Position numbers and translations under genes: made by a program
Notes under the pieces: model-generated
Database searches by the model: none
What the model was told of the DNA's origin: nothing
The model's input: the letters and a program-made list of their open reading frames with translations, nothing else
DNA from: Aureococcus anophagefferens
Lineage: Eukaryota; Sar; Pelagophyceae; Pelagomonadales; Pelagomonadaceae
DNA length: 64,000 bases
Reading direction: 5' to 3'
Assembly (NCBI RefSeq): GCF_000186865.1
Contig: NW_008705588.1
Span: 266,489 to 330,488 of the forward strand
Shown: piece after piece, positions 27,227 through 35,426 of the stretch
Layout of the letters: each line of letters begins with the position of its first letter
Position numbering within the stretch: position 1 is the first letter of the stretch

Positions 27227-28195
27227 ATGGTCTACGTGAGCGGCGATGGCACGATCTACCGCGCGCGGTCGCCCCGGTCGCGCTGGCGCTGGAAGGAGAC
27301 GGGCGACCGCATCGCGTCGACGGTGCAGTGGCAGCTCCACTCCCTGCTCGCCGTCCTCGTGATCGCCATCGCCGCCGCCATGTGCTCCGTGCCGACGGTC
27401 CAGGACTTGAGGGAGCACCGCGTGCGCGAGGACGGCCTCTGGTTCGCGCCGGCGATCGACAAGCACCGGTCGCTCGGCGTCTGCGCCGTCGCCGAGGTCG
27501 CCGTGGGCGGGAAGCCCACCTGGCACGTCGGCGCCTATGGGGCCTGGGTCGCGCTCCGCGGCGGCGCGCTGCTCCGGGGCGCGGCCGCCGACGACGCGAC
27601 GCTGCTCGTCGCGCTCATCGTCGCGGGCTTCGCGCTCCACGCGCTCGGCCTGCCGTCGCGGGGCTGGCTCCGGCGCCACTGCGCGGCGAGCGCGGCGAAC
27701 GCGCGGAGCGGCCGCGTCTGGTGCCTCGTCCTCGCGGCGCTGGCCCACGAGGACGCGCTGCACCTGAGCATGAACGGCCTGGCGCTCGGCCGCGCGGCGC
27801 CGCGGCTCGCGGAGCGGCTCGGGGACCGGTCGCTCTTCTGGGCGTTCGTCGGCGCCGCCGCGGCCGCGAGCTCGGTCGCGTCCATCGTCCTCAACGCGCT
27901 CCTCCGCGGCTACTCGGAGACGCGCGGCGCGTCGGGCGTCCTCTTCGCCATGCTCGCCTTCGAGGCCGCGCGCGCGCCGCACGCGACGACCGCATTCTAC
28001 GGCGTCCCGGGGCTGGAGATGCCCGCGTCGACGGCGATGCTCTGCTCCCTCGCGCTCGACGCGCTGGTCCGACGACGGAGCGGCGTCGACTTCGCCGCGC
28101 ACCTCGGCGGCGCGGCCTTCGGCGCGGCGTTCTACCAGTGGCGGGTTGGACGGTGCGCCGCGGGCGCCGGGCTTTTCTCCCCCTGGCGGTGCTAA
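27227..28195 (+). CDS. Rhomboid-family intramembrane serine protease
   Basis: 322 residues. A cytoplasmic head (MVYVSGDGTIYRARS) is followed by a first TM (LLAVLVIAIAAAMCSV) and a bundle of six or so. The usual rhomboid HxxxN appears in HLSMNGLALG, the catalytic Ser in RGASGVLFAML (GxSG) and the catalytic His in FAAHLGGAAFG. It cleaves TM substrates near the lumenal face. Organelle unknown. The ATG overlaps, within CCATGG, a possible ATG of the divergent gene. The TAA stop at 28193-28195 directly abuts the next gene's stop. Confidence 0.85.
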   Translation: MVYVSGDGTIYRARSPRSRWRWKETGDRIASTVQWQLHSLLAVLVIAIAAAMCSVPTVQDLREHRVREDGLWFAPAIDKHRSLGVCAVAEVAVGGKPTWHVGAYGAWVALRGGALLRGAAADDATLLVALIVAGFALHALGLPSRGWLRRHCAASAANARSGRVWCLVLAALAHEDALHLSMNGLALGRAAPRLAERLGDRSLFWAFVGAAAAASSVASIVLNALLRGYSETRGASGVLFAMLAFEAARAPHATTAFYGVPGLEMPASTAMLCSLALDALVRRRSGVDFAAHLGGAAFGAAFYQWRVGRCAAGAGLFSPWRC

Positions 28196-31100
28196 CTAGA
28201 CGTGCTGTAGGAGCGAGTTCCGCCGCCGCGGCGGGTCCTTGGACGGGAGCCGGACCGTCGGCGGCTTGCGGTACTTGTCGCGGAGCGCCGCGGGCATGGG
28301 CGTGGGCTCGCGCTCGAGGTCCGGCGGCGCGGACTGGTCCGACGCGTCGTCGGATTGCGCGGGCCGCTGGACCATGGACGCGCGCGGGTTCCGCACGAGG
28401 AAGGCCGGCGTCGACGTGGACCGCTGGAGCATGGACGTGCGCTGGAGCACGGACGCGCGCGCGGGCCGGTCCGCCGTGGACAGCGTCGGCCGCTGGATGA
28501 GCGACCGGCGGCTCCGGTTCGTGAGCGTCGCGCGGCGCGCCTGCTCGGCGACGCGCTCGTCGTTGCCCGCGCGCGCGTAGGACCGCCGCGCCTCCTGGAT
28601 CTCCGTGAGGCCCTTCTCGCGGATCGTGAGCCGCTGCGTCTTGCGCCGCTCCGACATCTTCTGTGCGCGCTCGAGCATGTCGAGGACGTCGTCGAGGTGC
28701 CGCGCGCCCTGGGACTTGGCGATGTCGAGGAAGTGGGAGAGCCAGACGGGCGCGGGCACGCAGACCTCGCCGTCGTGCTGGAGCGCCGCGCCGCCCTTGA
28801 GCACCTGCTCCTTCTCCGCGGCCGCGTCGTCCTCGCACTCCTCGTAGAGCTCGGGCACGCGCAGGTGCTCCGACGCCTTGATGCCCGCGACGGCCACGAG
28901 GCCCTTGAGCGCCTCGAGCTTGACGCGCTTGACGACGTCCTTCGTGTTGTCCGGCGGCTTCGGCGGGTCGCTGGCCGCGCTCGCGTCGCCGAGGCGCTCG
29001 AAGACGCGGTCGATGCGGTGCACGGCGATGCCGCCGGCGCGCTCGAGGAGCTCCTCGCGGTCGTGGCTCACCTGCTTGGACGCCGCGGTGCTGAGGCTCT
29101 TCTTGTCGTCGTCCTTGGACTCGTCGCCCGACGCCTCCGTCTCCTTGGTGTGGTCGTCGTCGTCGCCGCCGTCGCCGTCGTCGTCGCCGTCGCCGGCGGG
29201 CGCGTCGCCCGCGTCGAGCGCCGCGAGCTTCTGGCCCATCTGCTTGAGGCGGCTCAGCTCGTCCTCCTTCTGCTGGGCCTCGAGGGCCTGGATCGCCGCG
29301 ACGTCGCCCGCCAAGATGGAGTTGCGCCGGATCTGGTCCTCGACTTGCGCGCGGCGCATCGTCGCCACGTTGACGATCGTGCTCCGCCAGCGCGCGGCCG
29401 CGGCGTCGTAGGCCGCGCTCGGCTTCTCGCCGCCGTCGCCGCCCGGCGACGGCGGCTTGCGGAACGACGCGGCCCGGCTCACGCGGCGCTGCGGGGACGC
29501 CGCGGGCGCCGAGGCGCCGCCGGACTCGGACTCGCGGCGCTCGTTCGCCTGCCGCGCGCGCCGCCGCCAGCGGATCGCGAGCATCAACGCGGACGCCGTC
29601 GACGAGAAGGCGTCGCCGTCCTGCGCGTCCTGGAGGTGGCGCGTGAACGTGCGGAACGTCTCGAGCACCCTGTCCGCGGCCGACGGGATCGCCGCCGCGA
29701 GCCGCGACAGCTCCGTCGCGTAGCGCACGTCGCCGCGGACCGCGACGACGGACGCGCGGCGCCGCGGCGCCGCGGGCGCGGGCGCGGGCGCGTCGGCCCC
29801 GTCGGCGTCGGGGGGTCTCTGGCGCGCCTCCTCGCGCTCCTTCAGGGCCGTCTCGAGCTCGCCGACGCGCGTGAGCGCCGCGTCCGCGAGCGGCTGCACG
29901 CGCGCGAACAAACGCCGCGTCGCCGCGACGGCGTCGCGCACGTCCTCCGGCGGCAGGCGGCTCGCCAGCGGCGGCAGGGGCGGCGACTCCTCGTCGGCGC
30001 TGAAGGCCAGCAGCGAGACGATGGCGTCCTGGAGGTCGCAGGCCCGCTCCTGCAGTTCCTCGGCGAACGCGACCGCGGGCGCGGCGGCCGCGCGGCCGCT
30101 CTCCTCGCCGTCGTCGAGGGCTTTTGTTAATAACGGTAACCCGGCGCTCAGCATGGACACGTGCGTCGTGAGGAAGCGGCGCACGTGGGCCTCGGACTCG
30201 CGGACCTTGACGCTCTGCGGCGCGAGGTGCGACGCGGACCCGGGCGCCTGCGCGCGGCTCCGGAGCACGGCCATGGACGCGACGCGCGCGAGGCTCAGCC
30301 GCTTCGGCGCGGCGCCGTCGACGGCGGCGAGCTGCCGCGCGCGCTTCATCGTCAGCTTCCAGCGCGCGCGGTTGACCCGGCTCGACTCGTCGTCGGGCGT
30401 CTCGCCGTCGTCGGACGTCCGCGCGGTCGACGCGCCGCTCCGCGCCGTCGGCGTCCCGTCGGCGTCGTCGTCGTCGTCCGGGGACCCCTCGTCGTCGTCG
30501 CTCTCGGGCCGCGTCGGCTCGGGCGGCGTCGCCGGCGGCGGCGTCTCCGGCCGCGGCGGCGCCGCGCCGACGAGCTCCCGCGCGGCCGCCGTCAGCGTCA
30601 ACGCCGGCGACCCGTCGGCCCAGGACACGTCGTAGTGCCTCGGGCGCACGGTCTCGAGCATGAGCGGCTTCTCGACGCCGAGCTCCGCCGCCGTCGCGAA
30701 GGCCGGCCCGTTGAGCGACGGCCGCCCGGGCTCGTCGTCGTCCCGCGGCTCCTCGGGCTCGGGCGGCGGCGGCTCCGAGAGCCGCCGGCTCGCGTCGAAG
30801 CCCTCGAGCCAGGGCGGGATGCGCCGCAGGCGCCGCTCGCGGCCGCCGCGCTTGTTCGCGTAGTCCCAGTAGCCCGGGTCCTCCGCGTGCCAGAGCGCCT
30901 TGATGGCCTTGGCGTGGTAGCGGAACTGCGCGCCGTCGAGGCGGCCGCCGCGCGACAGCACGGCCGTCTCCGCGCCGGGCCGCAGCGTCTCGCTCAACCG
31001 CCAGGCCGGCGGCGCGCTCGCGAAGGGCGTGTCGAGCATGCGCGCGATCTCCAGCGTCACGGACTTGGCCGCGACGTCCGCCAGGGCGCTCTGGCTCGCC

Positions 31101-31213
31101 GCGTCCTTGACGGCGAGCGTGACGGCCGAGCGCTCGAGCATGGCCTTTTGCTTGCGGAGCGTCGCGAGCGGCACATTTAAGCGCGACTGGCGCGGCAGCT
31201 CCGACGTGCGCAT
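28196..31213 (-). CDS. Large, mostly disordered protein, unknown
   Basis: 1005 residues with no family I recognise. Order: a basic N-terminus (MRTSELPRQSRLNVPLATL), short conserved-looking block near residues 60-140 (AIKALWHAEDPGYWDYA), long acidic and Pro/Ser-rich linkers, helical blocks near 350-480 and 520-560, a coiled coil (AIQALEAQQKEDELSRLKQM), then a C-terminal array of short repeats of the form RASVLQRTSMLQRSTS. The repeats resemble Ser/Arg phosphorylation clusters. The stop abuts the rhomboid stop with no gap. Function cannot be inferred. Confidence 0.65.
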   Translation of the reverse strand: MRTSELPRQSRLNVPLATLRKQKAMLERSAVTLAVKDAASQSALADVAAKSVTLEIARMLDTPFASAPPAWRLSETLRPGAETAVLSRGGRLDGAQFRYHAKAIKALWHAEDPGYWDYANKRGGRERRLRRIPPWLEGFDASRRLSEPPPPEPEEPRDDDEPGRPSLNGPAFATAAELGVEKPLMLETVRPRHYDVSWADGSPALTLTAAARELVGAAPPRPETPPPATPPEPTRPESDDDEGSPDDDDDADGTPTARSGASTARTSDDGETPDDESSRVNRARWKLTMKRARQLAAVDGAAPKRLSLARVASMAVLRSRAQAPGSASHLAPQSVKVRESEAHVRRFLTTHVSMLSAGLPLLTKALDDGEESGRAAAAPAVAFAEELQERACDLQDAIVSLLAFSADEESPPLPPLASRLPPEDVRDAVAATRRLFARVQPLADAALTRVGELETALKEREEARQRPPDADGADAPAPAPAAPRRRASVVAVRGDVRYATELSRLAAAIPSAADRVLETFRTFTRHLQDAQDGDAFSSTASALMLAIRWRRRARQANERRESESGGASAPAASPQRRVSRAASFRKPPSPGGDGGEKPSAAYDAAAARWRSTIVNVATMRRAQVEDQIRRNSILAGDVAAIQALEAQQKEDELSRLKQMGQKLAALDAGDAPAGDGDDDGDGGDDDDHTKETEASGDESKDDDKKSLSTAASKQVSHDREELLERAGGIAVHRIDRVFERLGDASAASDPPKPPDNTKDVVKRVKLEALKGLVAVAGIKASEHLRVPELYEECEDDAAAEKEQVLKGGAALQHDGEVCVPAPVWLSHFLDIAKSQGARHLDDVLDMLERAQKMSERRKTQRLTIREKGLTEIQEARRSYARAGNDERVAEQARRATLTNRSRRSLIQRPTLSTADRPARASVLQRTSMLQRSTSTPAFLVRNPRASMVQRPAQSDDASDQSAPPDLEREPTPMPAALRDKYRKPPTVRLPSKDPPRRRNSLLQHV

Positions 31214-31857
31214 CGTCGCGTAGGGGGCTGCCTACAACATCGTCGCGCTGGGGGCTGCAACCAATCCTTCCATGTATCTCGACGAGTTGGCGCTTGATTC
31301 CACGCGTTAGAATTTAATTTTGTTGCACGGCAGATGGCAAAATGGACAGTGCTGGTATATGTGTGAGCGGTGCGGGTGGCTCGTGAGTCGTGCGGCTGGG
31401 GTTGGGGTTGTTACGTGCGTGCCGGTGGTGGGCGGGGGGGAAGGGGAAGAGGAGGTTGTTCCTCTGTGGCGAAACGCGACGACAAAAACCCCCGGCGAGA
31501 GGTTCGCTGCGAGAGCCTCGCGAGTAAACCACTCCGCCGCCGTCGCCGCCAATCGAAGTCGAATGCGCGTCTCGGCGTCCATTCAAACACCCGCCGCGCG
31601 CGCGCCGCCTCCCCGGCGCCCTCCGGGTGTCGCCTGAGAGACGAGACGAACGTCGAAGGCGCGAGGTTCTGCCGTTCCCGTCGAAGATCGCTCCGATACT
31701 TTCGGGTGTTCTCGCGGCTTCCGAGGCCGCGCGGCGGCGCCGTCCGCCCGCGCCGCCCCCCGGGGCCGCCCTCGGCGCCCCCGCGCGCCCCCTGCGGCCC
31801 TCGCGTCGCTCGTGGACCGCCGAAACTCACCTCGCCGTCCCGCGCCGCAGATCCACC
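31214..31857. other. Gap without a supported gene
   Basis: Contains a near-duplicate ~27-bp unit at 31210-31262 (catcgtcgcg with gggggctgc), a G-rich stretch (31380-31460) and a less GC-rich segment around 31265-31350. Short ORFs on both strands show no recognisable features. The distal end is presumably the promoter and 5' UTR of the 78-residue protein gene. Confidence 0.5.
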
Positions 31858-32372
31858 ATGCCTGAGTACGACATCTCCGCCTCGCTCGACGCGCTCCTCT
31901 CCAAGTCCTGGGACGACGTCCTCGCGGAGAACCCCAAGTTCAAGCAGGCGACGGAGAACTGGGGTCCGCCGCCGCGTCCGAAGGCGCGCGATCGTTCGGG
32001 CGCGCGGCGCGCCGCGGCGCGCGGCGCGCCGCGGAATTCCGAGGATCCGCCGCGCGCCGCGCGCCGCGCGGGGCACGTCGAACGCCGCCGGCCGGTCCGC
32101 CGCGCGCCCGCCGGCTCCCCGGCCCGCCGCGGCCCGCCGGTCGCGTTCCGCGGCGCCCCGTCGCGCGCGGCCGGCCGCCCCGACGCGCCCGTTCGAATCG
32201 CCCCGCGCCGGCGCCGCGGCTCACCCCGTCGTCCCCTCCAGGCGCGCAGACCGCGGCCAACTACAAGTCCGTCTGGAAGCCCGAGTCGAAGCCGTCCCTG
32301 TCGTCCCACCTCACGGGCTACATCAACGACGGCAAGTTCGAGGCGTCGTCCCTCGTCCCCAAGTCGGGCTAG
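31858..32372 (+). CDS. 78-residue protein of unknown function, one 278-bp intron
   Basis: Exons 31858-31963 and 32242-32372. Exon 1 encodes MPEYDISASLDALLSKSWDD and on to ATENW; exon 2 resumes with TAANYKSVWKPESKPSLSSH and ends at TAG 32370. The junction TGG-G/GC is in frame, with GT at 31964 and a tccAG acceptor at 32241. The intron is extremely GC-rich, with long runs of gccgcgc, and shows no 8-bp flanking repeat, so it does not look like the introners. Conserved-looking Trp and Tyr suggest a small folded or structural protein. No family recognised. Confidence 0.6.
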
Positions 32373-32950
32373 GCGCGCCCGGCGACCCGGTGCGGCATCT
32401 CCCCGAACAGCGCGTCAACGTTTTGCGGCCGCCCCGACGGACAAGTAGACCCCGTCCGGCCGGCCGTTCGCCGCGATATGCGTCCACGCAGGACGCGTCG
32501 CGGTGTGGAGCGCCCGCTCTGTAAACCGCGACGCCGCTCGCAAGGTCGAGGGCGCCCACCACCACCGTCCCACGCCACTCTATACACAGAAAAAAGCTAG
32601 TCTCGCGTGATCGACCGGGGAGGGCTGGTTCCTCCGCTGCCCTGAGCGGCGGCGTCTAGGCCGCCGCGCGCGGCCGACCGCGGCGGCCGCCAAAGTTTGA
32701 ATTCCCAGCGCGCGCTTCCAATCGAGTTCCTGCGAATAGATCCGCGTTCAACGTAGCATCGCGGATCTGCATCTGGCAGCATCGAAGCTTCAGCGAGGCG
32801 AATTACCACAAGGTTTTGGGAGCTGGGTTTGGGCATCTGGGGCAGGCGGCTGCCCGTCGCGAGGGAGGTCACCCGGCACCAGCAGCACGCCCAGCGCGTC
32901 CAGAAGACGCACACCACCAAAAAGAACGCACGCACGAATCGCCACAAGGG
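32373..32950. other. Gap without a supported gene
   Basis: Holds the 3' end of the 78-residue protein gene and the upstream region of the TTD14-like gene. Composition drops in GC around 32575-32830. I see no conserved ORF, RNA gene or long repeat. Confidence 0.5.
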
Positions 32951-34375
32951 ATGCAGCCGCCGCAGCTGGCCCTGGTCGCCGGCGCCCTCGCCGCCACGGT
33001 GGCTGTCGCCGCGTCGCTCTACGCGCGATCGAGAAAACGGCGGGACGACGACGAGGAGGAGGACGGGGGCGTCGCGCGGCACGTCTACCGCATCGTGCTC
33101 ACGGGCGGCCCCTGCGCGGGGAAGACGACGGCGCTCGCGCGCCTGAGCGGCTACCTCCAGGAGCGCGGCTTCCGCGTCTACATGATCCCCGAGATGGCGA
33201 CGGTCATGTTCACGAACGGCGTCGCGTTCAGCGACCTGTCGAGCGACGCCGCCGTGCGGACCATGCAGCGCGCGATCCTCGACGGGCAGCTGACGCTCGA
33301 GGACGGCTTCGCGCGCATCGCGGCCGAGACGCGCGCGCCGGCCGTGCTCTTGTGCGACCGCGGCGCCATGGACGGGTCGGCCTACATGCGGCGGGAGCTC
33401 TGGCGGGACCTGCTCCGGGGCTACTTCCCGCGCGGCGCGAGTCTGGAGCGCGCGGAGCGGACGCTCTGCGAACGCTACGACGCCGTCTTCCACCTCGTGA
33501 CGGCCGCGGACAGCGCGGAGCGCTTCTACACGCTGGAGAACAACGCGGCGCGCACGGAGTCGCCCGAGGACGCGCGGGCCCAGGACTCGGCGACGCAGCG
33601 TGCGTGGGCCATGCACCCGAAGCAGATGGTCTTCGACAACTCGTCGGGCGAGCTCGGCTTCGAGGGCAAGCTCGAGCGCGTCGTCGACGCCGCGGCGAAG
33701 ATCGTCGGGCTGCCCGTGCTCCCCAAGTCCGTGCGCAAGTTCGTGCTCGACGCGGAGCTGCCGCCCGCGGCGACCTTTGAGGCCGCGGGCGTCGACCTGA
33801 CGACGTTCTCCGTGACCAAGGTCTTCCTCCAGCAGACGCCGCGGAAGCCCCGCACGTCCCACCTCTCGCACGCCCTCCCGGAGGAGGAGAGCTCCTACGA
33901 CTGCCACGCCTACGTGCGCGTGCGCACGTCCGTCGAGGGCGCCGCGTCCTACGGCTACGTCGAGGTCTTGCGCGAGGAGGCGGGCGACGGCCAGATCCAC
34001 GAGCGCAAGCGGCGCATCCTGCGGCGCGAGTACGAGGCGCACCTCGCGACTGCGGACCCGCGGCGGAAGCCCATCGCCCAGCGGCGGCTCCACTTCCTCT
34101 ACGGGAACCAGTCCTTCGTCGTCCACCAGTACGTCGACCGCGACTTGGCGATCCTCCACTGCCAGGCCGCGCGGCCCGACGGCTCCATCGACTTCCCGCC
34201 CTTCCTCAAGGTCGGCCCGGAGATCCACGACAGCCAGGACCGCGAGCACTTCTCCGCCTACGACCTCGCGCTCGACAAGCCGTCCTCGCCGAGCCGCGGG
34301 ACCTACCGCAAGTCCCTCTCGCCGCCGAGCTCGCCGAAGACGTCGCCCACGGCCAAGAAGACGCCCGCGGCCTAG
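32951..34375 (+). CDS. TTD14-like P-loop NTPase with CYTH-like domain
   Basis: 474 residues. A TM anchor (LALVAGALAATVAVAASLYA) is followed by a basic and acidic linker. The AAA_28-type P-loop is RIVLTGGPCAGKTTALARL near residue 50, with VYMIPEMATVMFTNG and a Walker-B-like VLLCDRGAMDGSAYM. The C-terminal half matches the CYTH-like region of translocation-defect protein 14: KVFLQQTPRKPRTSHL, RKRRILRREYEAHL, FVVHQYVDRDLAILHCQ. In flies TTD14 binds GTP and phosphoinositides and aids membrane trafficking. The membrane anchor is a variation. Confidence 0.85.
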   Translation: MQPPQLALVAGALAATVAVAASLYARSRKRRDDDEEEDGGVARHVYRIVLTGGPCAGKTTALARLSGYLQERGFRVYMIPEMATVMFTNGVAFSDLSSDAAVRTMQRAILDGQLTLEDGFARIAAETRAPAVLLCDRGAMDGSAYMRRELWRDLLRGYFPRGASLERAERTLCERYDAVFHLVTAADSAERFYTLENNAARTESPEDARAQDSATQRAWAMHPKQMVFDNSSGELGFEGKLERVVDAAAKIVGLPVLPKSVRKFVLDAELPPAATFEAAGVDLTTFSVTKVFLQQTPRKPRTSHLSHALPEEESSYDCHAYVRVRTSVEGAASYGYVEVLREEAGDGQIHERKRRILRREYEAHLATADPRRKPIAQRRLHFLYGNQSFVVHQYVDRDLAILHCQAARPDGSIDFPPFLKVGPEIHDSQDREHFSAYDLALDKPSSPSRGTYRKSLSPPSSPKTSPTAKKTPAA

Positions 34376-34555
34376 GCGCGGTGCTCTTAGGAGTCGCCTC
34401 GCTCTTCCCGGGTCTCTAGCCGCGGCGCCGCTTCTTGTCCGCGTGGCCGCCGGCGCGAAGTGGTCCGCGCGCGTGCTGGCACTTGTGCTGGCCAAGGAAG
34501 CTGGGAATAACTAGGCGCGCGCTAACTTGAAGCTGTCCTAAAAGCAGCGGAGACG

Positions 34556-35425
34556 ATGCCCGACGCGATGACCACCGTGACCGTGCGTCGGTCGGACACG
34601 GGCCGGTCGGCGCGGCTGCGCTGGTACGGCGTCGGCCGGGCCGGCTCCGTGGAGCGCGCCGTGCGGTCGAGCCTCGGCTTCGAGACGGCCGCGGTGGTGT
34701 ACGGCGACGGCAGCCCCGTCGTCCTCGGCGGCGGGTCCGGCGATCCCGCGGCCATCGACCTGCTGGACGAGCTCGGCAACGCCGTCGACGTGGCGGCGGT
34801 CAAGGACGGCGCGTCCCTCGTCGCGCGCGCGAAGCGTGTTGTCGGCGGCGCGGGCAAGGACCGGAGCCGGTCGCTGCTCCGAAGCCTCGCGAGGGAGGTC
34901 CTCGAGGCCTGGCGGAGCCTGAGCGCGCCGGACGACCTCACCGTCGGCGGCGCCGACGGCGCCGACGACCCGTCGCCCCGCGGCGACTGGAACGACCCCA
35001 AGTTCCAGCAGACGCTGTTAGACGTGGAGCGCGCGCGGAGCCACCTCGCGAACGAGCGCAACATCTTGGCCTGGACGCGCGCGGCGCTCACCTTGGCGTC
35101 CCAGGGCATCGTCATCTGGAAGCTCTACGCGTCGGCGTCGGCCCACAGCCTCATCCGGCCCTACCTCTACGCGACGGGGGCCCTCGTGTTCCTCACGACG
35201 CCGTTCACCATGCTCCTGGGCCTCCACCGCTGGTCGGGCACGAAGCGCGCGCTCAGCTCCCAGAGCGGCGCCGAGGCCATGGACCACTTCGGCAAGCTGG
35301 GCGTCGAGGTCCAGGCCGCGAACGTCGCCGTCGTCCTCTTCGCCGCGGCCGCGGCCTACGTCGTCGTCGGCGCCGACGACTCCGTCGGCGCCGACTTCCG
35401 GATCTCGTCGCGCATCTTCGACTAA
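34556..35425 (+). CDS. DUF202-domain membrane protein
   Basis: 289 residues. The C-terminal ~120 are a DUF202 unit: VERARSHLANERNILAWTRA, followed by three TM helices (LASQGIVIWKLY, LYATGALVFLTTPFTMLLGL, VAVVLFAAAAAYVVV). This domain also occurs at the end of VTC polyphosphate polymerase subunits. The N-terminal part (MTTVTVRRSDTGRSARLRW and following) is unassigned. It may belong to vacuolar or acidocalcisome membranes by analogy. TAA at 35423-35425 is one base away from the next gene's stop. Confidence 0.75.
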   Translation: MPDAMTTVTVRRSDTGRSARLRWYGVGRAGSVERAVRSSLGFETAAVVYGDGSPVVLGGGSGDPAAIDLLDELGNAVDVAAVKDGASLVARAKRVVGGAGKDRSRSLLRSLAREVLEAWRSLSAPDDLTVGGADGADDPSPRGDWNDPKFQQTLLDVERARSHLANERNILAWTRAALTLASQGIVIWKLYASASAHSLIRPYLYATGALVFLTTPFTMLLGLHRWSGTKRALSSQSGAEAMDHFGKLGVEVQAANVAVVLFAAAAAYVVVGADDSVGADFRISSRIFD

Positions 35426-35426
35426 C

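Noticed and set aside
23362..28500. A 1712-codon plus-strand open frame
   Set aside because: It is antisense to the K+ channel and zeta-kinase genes and is Arg/Ala/Asp-rich low complexity; GC-rich codons on the other strand remove stops.
31964..32241. 278-bp GC-rich intron as an introner
   Set aside because: No duplicated target or TIRs at its borders; composition matches the genome.
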